Below are positions 59,919 to 64,000 of a stretch of DNA of 64,000 nt, piece by piece. This DNA is from Paraconexibacter antarcticus. Lineage in GTDB: Bacteria > Actinomycetota > Thermoleophilia > Solirubrobacterales > Solirubrobacteraceae. The position numbers were made by a program, and so were the translations under genes. The stretch lies in NCBI RefSeq assembly GCF_024220175.1, contig NZ_CP098502.1, positions 4,158,514-4,222,513 of the forward strand, given 5' to 3'. Position 1 is the first letter of the stretch, and each line of letters begins with the position of its first letter. The notes below the pieces were generated by a model that was given only the letters and a program-made list of their open reading frames with translations, was not told the DNA's origin and did not search any database.

Positions 59919-61513
59919 GCGCCCGCCTCGTCGACGCGGCGGATGAGGAGGTACGCGGGGAGGGCGGAGATCCCGACCATCACCGCAGCGTACGGGGCCG
60001 CCGCGCCGTACGAGAGGCTGGACGCGTACGTCCAGAAGCGCGTGGCGAGTGTCTCGGTGCCGGTCGGGCGCAGGAGCAGCGTCCCGGTGAGCTCCGTCAC
60101 CGTCGAGAGGAAGACGAGGCCGGCGCCCGCCCCGATCCCCGAGCGCAGCAGCGGGAACGTCGTGCGGAGGAACGCGCGCACCGGTCCCAGCCCGAGGCTC
60201 CGCGCGACGTCCTCGATCCGCGGCGTCACCTGCGCGAGCGGGCCGCGCAGCGCGATGATCGCGAGCGGCAGGAAGAGGATCGCGTAGGCGAGCACGAGCA
60301 GCGTGGACGTCTGGTAGAGGCCGTGGGCGCTGCGCAGGCTGAACGACACCATCGCGAGGCCGATGACGACGCCCGGCAGTGCCCGCGGGACGTACGTCGT
60401 GCGCTCGATCCCGCGCCCGGCGGCACCGCGATACCGCACCGAGAGCAGCGCGACGGGCAGCGCGAGCACCGTCGTGACCGCGGCGGCGGCCGCGGCGTAC
60501 TCGAGCGTCGTCACCGTCGCGCCCCAGACCGACGAGGACGGCAGCGTCGAGGAGCTGCCCTGCAGGACCCAGTAGACGAGTGCGGACAGCGGCACCCCGA
60601 GCGCGAGGACGACGAGCAGCGTCAGCCCGCCGAGGACCGCGGCGGCCCGGCGGCCGAGCCGGACGCGGCGGTGCGGGCGCGTCGCCCCGCCGCCGACGCG
60701 CGCGTAGCGGCCGCGCCCGCGCGCCGCGACCTCGGCCGTGAGCAGCGCGAGCGACAGGAGGACGAGCACGAGCGAGAGGACCGCGGCGCTCGCCCCGTCG
60801 AAGCCGAGCTGGTACTCGACGTAGATCTCGGTCGCGAAGGTCGGGAAGCGCAGCTGCGCGAACGCGCCGTACTCGGCGAGCAGGTGCAGGGCGATGATGA
60901 GCCCGCCGCCGAGGACCGGCAGCCGCAGCTGCGGGAGGGTCACCCGCCAGAAGGCGCGCCAGCCGGAGAGGCCCATCCCGCGGGCGACCTCCTCGAGCGC
61001 CGGGTTCGTCCCCCGCAGCACGGCGGCGACGGGCAGGAAGACGAACGGGTAGTACGCGACGACGGTGACGAGCAGCGCCCCGCCGAAGCCGCGCAGGCCG
61101 GGGAGGAACGACACCCACCCGAAGCTCGACACGAACTCCGGGATCGCGAGCGGCAGGACGAGCAGCACCATCCAGACCCGGCGGCCGGGCAGCTCGGTGC
61201 GCTCGACGCACCACGCGGCGGCGACGCCGACGACCGCGCAGAGGACCGTCGACGCCGCGACGAGGCCGAGCGTGTTCGTCAGCAGCCGCCCGATGCGCGG
61301 CCGGAAGAGGAGGCGGTGCGCCTCGCTCAGGCTGACGCCGCGCACCTCGAGGACGAGGAAGACGATCGGCAGCAGCGACAGCGCCGCGACGCCGAGGCCG
61401 GCGAGCAGCAGCCCGCCCGGCGCCCCCGTCCGGCGCCCGCGCCACCCGCGGCGGCACGCGCCGCCGAGCGGGGCGGCGGGCACGGACACGGGTGTCGCGG
61501 TCGGGCCGGGCAT
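59915..61513 (-). CDS. iron(III)-type ABC transporter permease
   Basis: The 532-residue permease has two fused halves of about six TM each, as in FbpB/SfuB-type iron permeases. The cytoplasmic EAA-like loops are ARGMGLSGWRAFWRVTLPQL and ARSLGLGPVRAFLRTTFPLL. The ATG at 61513 is 4 nt after the binding-protein stop. It imports iron through the inner membrane. Confidence 0.88.
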   Translation of the reverse strand: MPGPTATPVSVPAAPLGGACRRGWRGRRTGAPGGLLLAGLGVAALSLLPIVFLVLEVRGVSLSEAHRLLFRPRIGRLLTNTLGLVAASTVLCAVVGVAAAWCVERTELPGRRVWMVLLVLPLAIPEFVSSFGWVSFLPGLRGFGGALLVTVVAYYPFVFLPVAAVLRGTNPALEEVARGMGLSGWRAFWRVTLPQLRLPVLGGGLIIALHLLAEYGAFAQLRFPTFATEIYVEYQLGFDGASAAVLSLVLVLLSLALLTAEVAARGRGRYARVGGGATRPHRRVRLGRRAAAVLGGLTLLVVLALGVPLSALVYWVLQGSSSTLPSSSVWGATVTTLEYAAAAAAVTTVLALPVALLSVRYRGAAGRGIERTTYVPRALPGVVIGLAMVSFSLRSAHGLYQTSTLLVLAYAILFLPLAIIALRGPLAQVTPRIEDVARSLGLGPVRAFLRTTFPLLRSGIGAGAGLVFLSTVTELTGTLLLRPTGTETLATRFWTYASSLSYGAAAPYAAVMVGISALPAYLLIRRVDEAGA

Positions 61514-61517
61514 GGGA

Positions 61518-62549
61518 TCAGAGCAGCCCGGCGTCCTGGAGCTGTCGCAGGGGCCCACGGCCGTCGCCGAGGTCGTCGACGCTGATGGGCGGCGGCTTCA
61601 GCTCGCCGAAGGGCTTCAGGTCGCGCGCGGTCTTCACGCCCGAGGCGAGCGGGTACTCGTAGCTCTCGCTCGTCGCGATGATCCGCTGCGCGGGCCGGCT
61701 GACGAGGTAGGCGAGGAAGCGCTGCGCCGCCGCGGCGTGGGCGCTCGACTTCATGACGGCCGCGCCGGACACGTCGACGAGGGCGCCCGCGTCGCCCGGG
61801 CCGAAGTAGTGCAGGGCCGACGTCGTCTTCGCCGCGCCGACCTCGTCGCGCAGGCGGTACCAGTAGTAGTGGTCCATGATCCCGGCGGCGACCTCGCCCC
61901 GGTTGACGGCGGCGATGAGCGCCTCGTTGTCGTCGTAGACCCTGCCGTTCGCCTTGAGCGCCTTGAGCCAGGTCGCGGCGGTGCCTGCGCCGTGCAGGGC
62001 GTCGAGCTCGCTGATGAGCGGCTGGAAGTCGGTCTCGGTCGGCGCGAAGCCGATCTTGCCCTTCCACTGCGGCCCGCCGAGCGCGAGGAGGGTGGCCGGG
62101 AGCTGCGCGGCCTTCAGCTCGCCGGTGTTGTAGGCCAGGACGGCGGAGCGGGCGGACACGCCGACCCACTGCCCGTTCGGGTCGTTGTAGCGCGCCGGCG
62201 TCTTCGCGAGCGTGCTCGCCGCGGCCGGCGCGAAGAGGCCCTGCTTCTCGAGGACGGTGAGGGCGGGCGGGTTCTCGGCGACGAACACGTCCGCCGGCGA
62301 GGCGGAGCCCTCGCGGAGGACCTGGTTCGCGAGGGAGCCCTCGTCGCTCGAGCGGAGCTTCACGGTGATGCCGGTGCGCCGCTCGAAGTCGGTGACGAGC
62401 TTCGCCATGGTCTGCTCGTGCTGGCCGCTGTAGACCGTGATCGGGCCCTTCGCGCCCGCGGCGCCGCCCGAGGAGGGACCTCCGCCTCCGCATGCGGTCA
62501 CGCCGAACGCCGAACCGATGGCCAGAAGGCCGATGACACTGCGACGCAC
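61518..62549 (-). CDS. iron(III) ABC transporter substrate-binding lipoprotein
   Basis: The 343-residue lipoprotein has a lipobox with Cys20 (SAFGVTACGGGG). The mature part matches Fbp-type iron-binding proteins: ITVYSGQHEQTMAKLVTDFE, ADVFVAENPPALTVLEKQGL and GIMDHYYWYRLRDEVG, including the tyrosines likely to hold Fe(III). It delivers iron to the permease. A likely iron-responsive operator lies directly upstream. Confidence 0.9.
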   Translation of the reverse strand: MRRSVIGLLAIGSAFGVTACGGGGPSSGGAAGAKGPITVYSGQHEQTMAKLVTDFERRTGITVKLRSSDEGSLANQVLREGSASPADVFVAENPPALTVLEKQGLFAPAAASTLAKTPARYNDPNGQWVGVSARSAVLAYNTGELKAAQLPATLLALGGPQWKGKIGFAPTETDFQPLISELDALHGAGTAATWLKALKANGRVYDDNEALIAAVNRGEVAAGIMDHYYWYRLRDEVGAAKTTSALHYFGPGDAGALVDVSGAAVMKSSAHAAAAQRFLAYLVSRPAQRIIATSESYEYPLASGVKTARDLKPFGELKPPPISVDDLGDGRGPLRQLQDAGLL

Positions 62550-62566
62550 GCGCGTCCCTCTCTTGC

Positions 62567-62595
62567 TTAGGCGACCCTTACTAAGGGCAACCTAA
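62567..62595. promoter_or_regulatory. DtxR/IdeR-like iron box
   Basis: A 29-bp site with outer arms TTAGG and CCTAA contains the core inverted repeat CCCTTA-C-TAAGGG. It begins 18 nt before the binding-protein ATG on the minus strand. It resembles DtxR/IdeR boxes (TTAGGTTAG-type half-sites) and would repress the importer when iron is plentiful. It could also cover the divergent acyltransferase promoter. Confidence 0.65.
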
Positions 62596-62748
62596 CACAC
62601 GATCGCGCCGGGGCGACCCGGGCCCGCGACGGCCGCGGTCCGCCGCGGTCCTCCGCGGGAGGTGCGGGGTTCCCCCATTGGAGGATGGGCGTGCGCTCCA
62701 CGATCGGCGAGGCTGGCTCCCGTCCGTCCACCACGATCGAGCGGCTGC

Positions 62749-64000
62749 ATGAGCACTTCCCTGCTGTCCGACCCGCGTTTCGTCGGGGCGGTGCACGAAC
62801 TGGCCGAGCGTCAGGAGCGCCCCGGCGACGCCGTGATGGCGGACGCCGCCGCGTGCCTGGCCGAGATGGAGACCTCCCAGCAGCGCGTCGGGCGGGCCAT
62901 CTGGGCGCGCTGGGCCACCTATCTCTACTCGCGCGCGTACCGGCTGACCGTCGACGAGGAGGCGCTCGCCCGCATCCGCGACCTCGGGCGCACCCACCCG
63001 CTCGTCTTCCTGCCCTCGCACCGGTCGAACCTCGACGGCTACGTCATGGCGTCGCTGCTGTACAAGCACGGCTTCCCCGGGAACTTCACGCTCGGCGGCA
63101 AGAACATGGCGTTCTGGCCGATCGGCCCGCTCGGGCGGCGCAGCGGCGTCATCTGGATCCGCCGGAGCTTCCGCGACGACGACGTCTACAAGCTCACGCT
63201 GCGCCACTACCTCGGCCACCTCGTCCGCCAGGGCCACGACCTGGAGTGGTACATCGAGGGCGGGCGCACCCGCACGGGCAAGCTCCTGCCGCCGACGCTC
63301 GGGCTCTTCACGTACCTCGCCGACGCGGTCGAGGACCACGGCGTGCAGGGCGTCCACGTCATCCCGACGTCGATCGTCTACGACGAGCTGCCCGAGGTCG
63401 AGGAGATGACGACCGAGTCGCACGGGGCCGTCAAGCCGCCCGAGGGGCTGCCCTGGCTCCTGCGCTTCGCCCGCCAGCAGCGCGGCGACTACGGGAACGT
63501 CCAGGTGAACTTCGGCGAGCCGATCGACCTCGCCGAGGCGCTCGCCGCGAACGGGTCGGACCCCGTCGACAAGGCGGCGCGGCGGCTCGCGCGCCACAAG
63601 GTCGCGATCGAGGTCTGCGCGCGCATCAACCGCGCGACCCCGGCGACCGCGCCGTCGCTCCTGACCCTCGCGCTGCTCGGCGTCGAGGACCGCGCGCTGA
63701 CCTTCCAGCAGGTGCAGGACGTCCTGCGGCCGGTCCTCCGCTACGTCATCGCGCGGGACATCCCCGCCGACGACGGCGCCCGCCGCCTGACGACGCAGGA
63801 CGGCGTCCGCGAGACGCTCGCGACGCTCGTCACCCACGGGGTCGTCGACCGCTACGACGGCGGTACCGAGACGGTCTTCGGCATCGGCGCCGAGCAGGCC
63901 CTCGTCGCCGGCTTCTACCGCAACATCTCGATCCACTGGTTCCTCGACCGGGCGATCGCCGAGCTCGCCCTCCTGCACGTCGCGGACGAGCCCGGCGACG
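62749..64000 (+). CDS. glycerol-3-phosphate 1-O-acyltransferase, PlsB-like (C-terminus outside window)
   Basis: At least 417 codons are in view and the frame runs off the right edge. It has motif I FLPSHRSNLDGYVM (His91, Asp96), GVIWIRRSFRDDDVYK, WYIEGGRTRTGKLLPPTLGL and VHVIPTSIVYDEL, matching PlsB/GPAT-type acyltransferases that make lysophosphatidic acid. The ATG at 62749 starts MSTSLLSDPRFVGAVHELAE. It diverges from the iron transporter. Confidence 0.87.
   Translation, partial: MSTSLLSDPRFVGAVHELAERQERPGDAVMADAAACLAEMETSQQRVGRAIWARWATYLYSRAYRLTVDEEALARIRDLGRTHPLVFLPSHRSNLDGYVMASLLYKHGFPGNFTLGGKNMAFWPIGPLGRRSGVIWIRRSFRDDDVYKLTLRHYLGHLVRQGHDLEWYIEGGRTRTGKLLPPTLGLFTYLADAVEDHGVQGVHVIPTSIVYDELPEVEEMTTESHGAVKPPEGLPWLLRFARQQRGDYGNVQVNFGEPIDLAEALAANGSDPVDKAARRLARHKVAIEVCARINRATPATAPSLLTLALLGVEDRALTFQQVQDVLRPVLRYVIARDIPADDGARRLTTQDGVRETLATLVTHGVVDRYDGGTETVFGIGAEQALVAGFYRNISIHWFLDRAIAELALLHVADEPGD

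Noticed and set aside
62703..62760. Frame reading MGVRSTIGEAG before the glycerol-3-phosphate acyltransferase
   Set aside because: It soon becomes Arg-rich nonsense, while the frame from 62749 carries all acyltransferase motifs.
1..64000. tRNA, rRNA and riboswitch search by eye
   Set aside because: No cloverleaf-like, ribosomal or known riboswitch core sequence was noticed; a covariance-model search would be needed to exclude them fully.

Overview
The window is very GC-rich throughout, with strong third-position GC, frequent GTG starts and many ATGA/GTGA stop-start overlaps. It carries families typical of Actinomycetota: PucR and TetR regulators, LLM-class flavin oxidoreductases, DUF3556, GT-C mannosyltransferases, Ltp-type thiolases and a DtxR/IdeR-like iron box. 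I infer an environmental high-GC actinomycete, plausibly of the Thermoleophilia/Solirubrobacterales kind. The lineage is an inference from gene content and has not been tested by alignment. No rRNA, tRNA or CRISPR array was seen.

Region 1-23.5 kb is a catabolic island for acyl-CoA and ketone-type substrates. The left part (1-7603) has an Ltp-type thiolase, an HMG-CoA-synthase-like protein with a C-terminal Zn-ribbon/OB-fold (DUF35), two adjacent acyl-CoA dehydrogenases, a 3-hydroxyacyl-CoA dehydrogenase and a divergent carboxyltransferase. This resembles steroid side-chain or branched acyl-CoA beta-oxidation sets. It is followed by a lipase-like hydrolase, a TetR regulator, a PucR regulator divergent from a Baeyer-Villiger-type monooxygenase, an ArsR/AHSA1 pair, and a thiolase-SRPBCC-MaoC-SDR operon. 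A second monooxygenase lies downstream of a C-terminally eroded FAD oxidoreductase. Between them is a helically phased array of CGGCAA-like boxes, and the same boxes recur in front of the nearby GAF-LuxR regulator gene.

Region 21.8-44.8 kb is mixed. It has two coupled alpha/beta hydrolases, two large GT-C-like membrane proteins with tail-to-tail overlap, Hsp20 with a clear promoter, a secreted esterase, a beta-propeller protein, a two-component system, a cupredoxin, a DUF3556/FAD-oxidoreductase pair, regulatory proteins of the partner-switching type (SnoaL-HATPase fusion, STAS), small stress-type genes, and a lipid module (SRPBCC-acyl-CoA ligase fusion plus acyltransferase). It ends with an LLM flavoenzyme gene whose start codon lies in a double palindromic operator.

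Region 44.9-50.9 kb is a mobile-element zone: an IS982-family element, an IS630-family element inserted in the CTAG at its edge, and an IS1380-family element separating a TetR gene from its divergent acyl-CoA dehydrogenase neighbour. DUF421, CinA-like and TetR genes sit between the elements.

Region 50.9-64 kb holds an acyl-CoA dehydrogenase, a CHRD protein, a cell-envelope/glycan set (GT-C mannosyltransferase, GT28-like glycosyltransferase, DMT transporter, polysaccharide deacetylase, NAD-dependent epimerase, DegT-type aminotransferase), an iron ABC importer behind an iron-box-like operator, and a glycerol-3-phosphate acyltransferase cut by the window edge.
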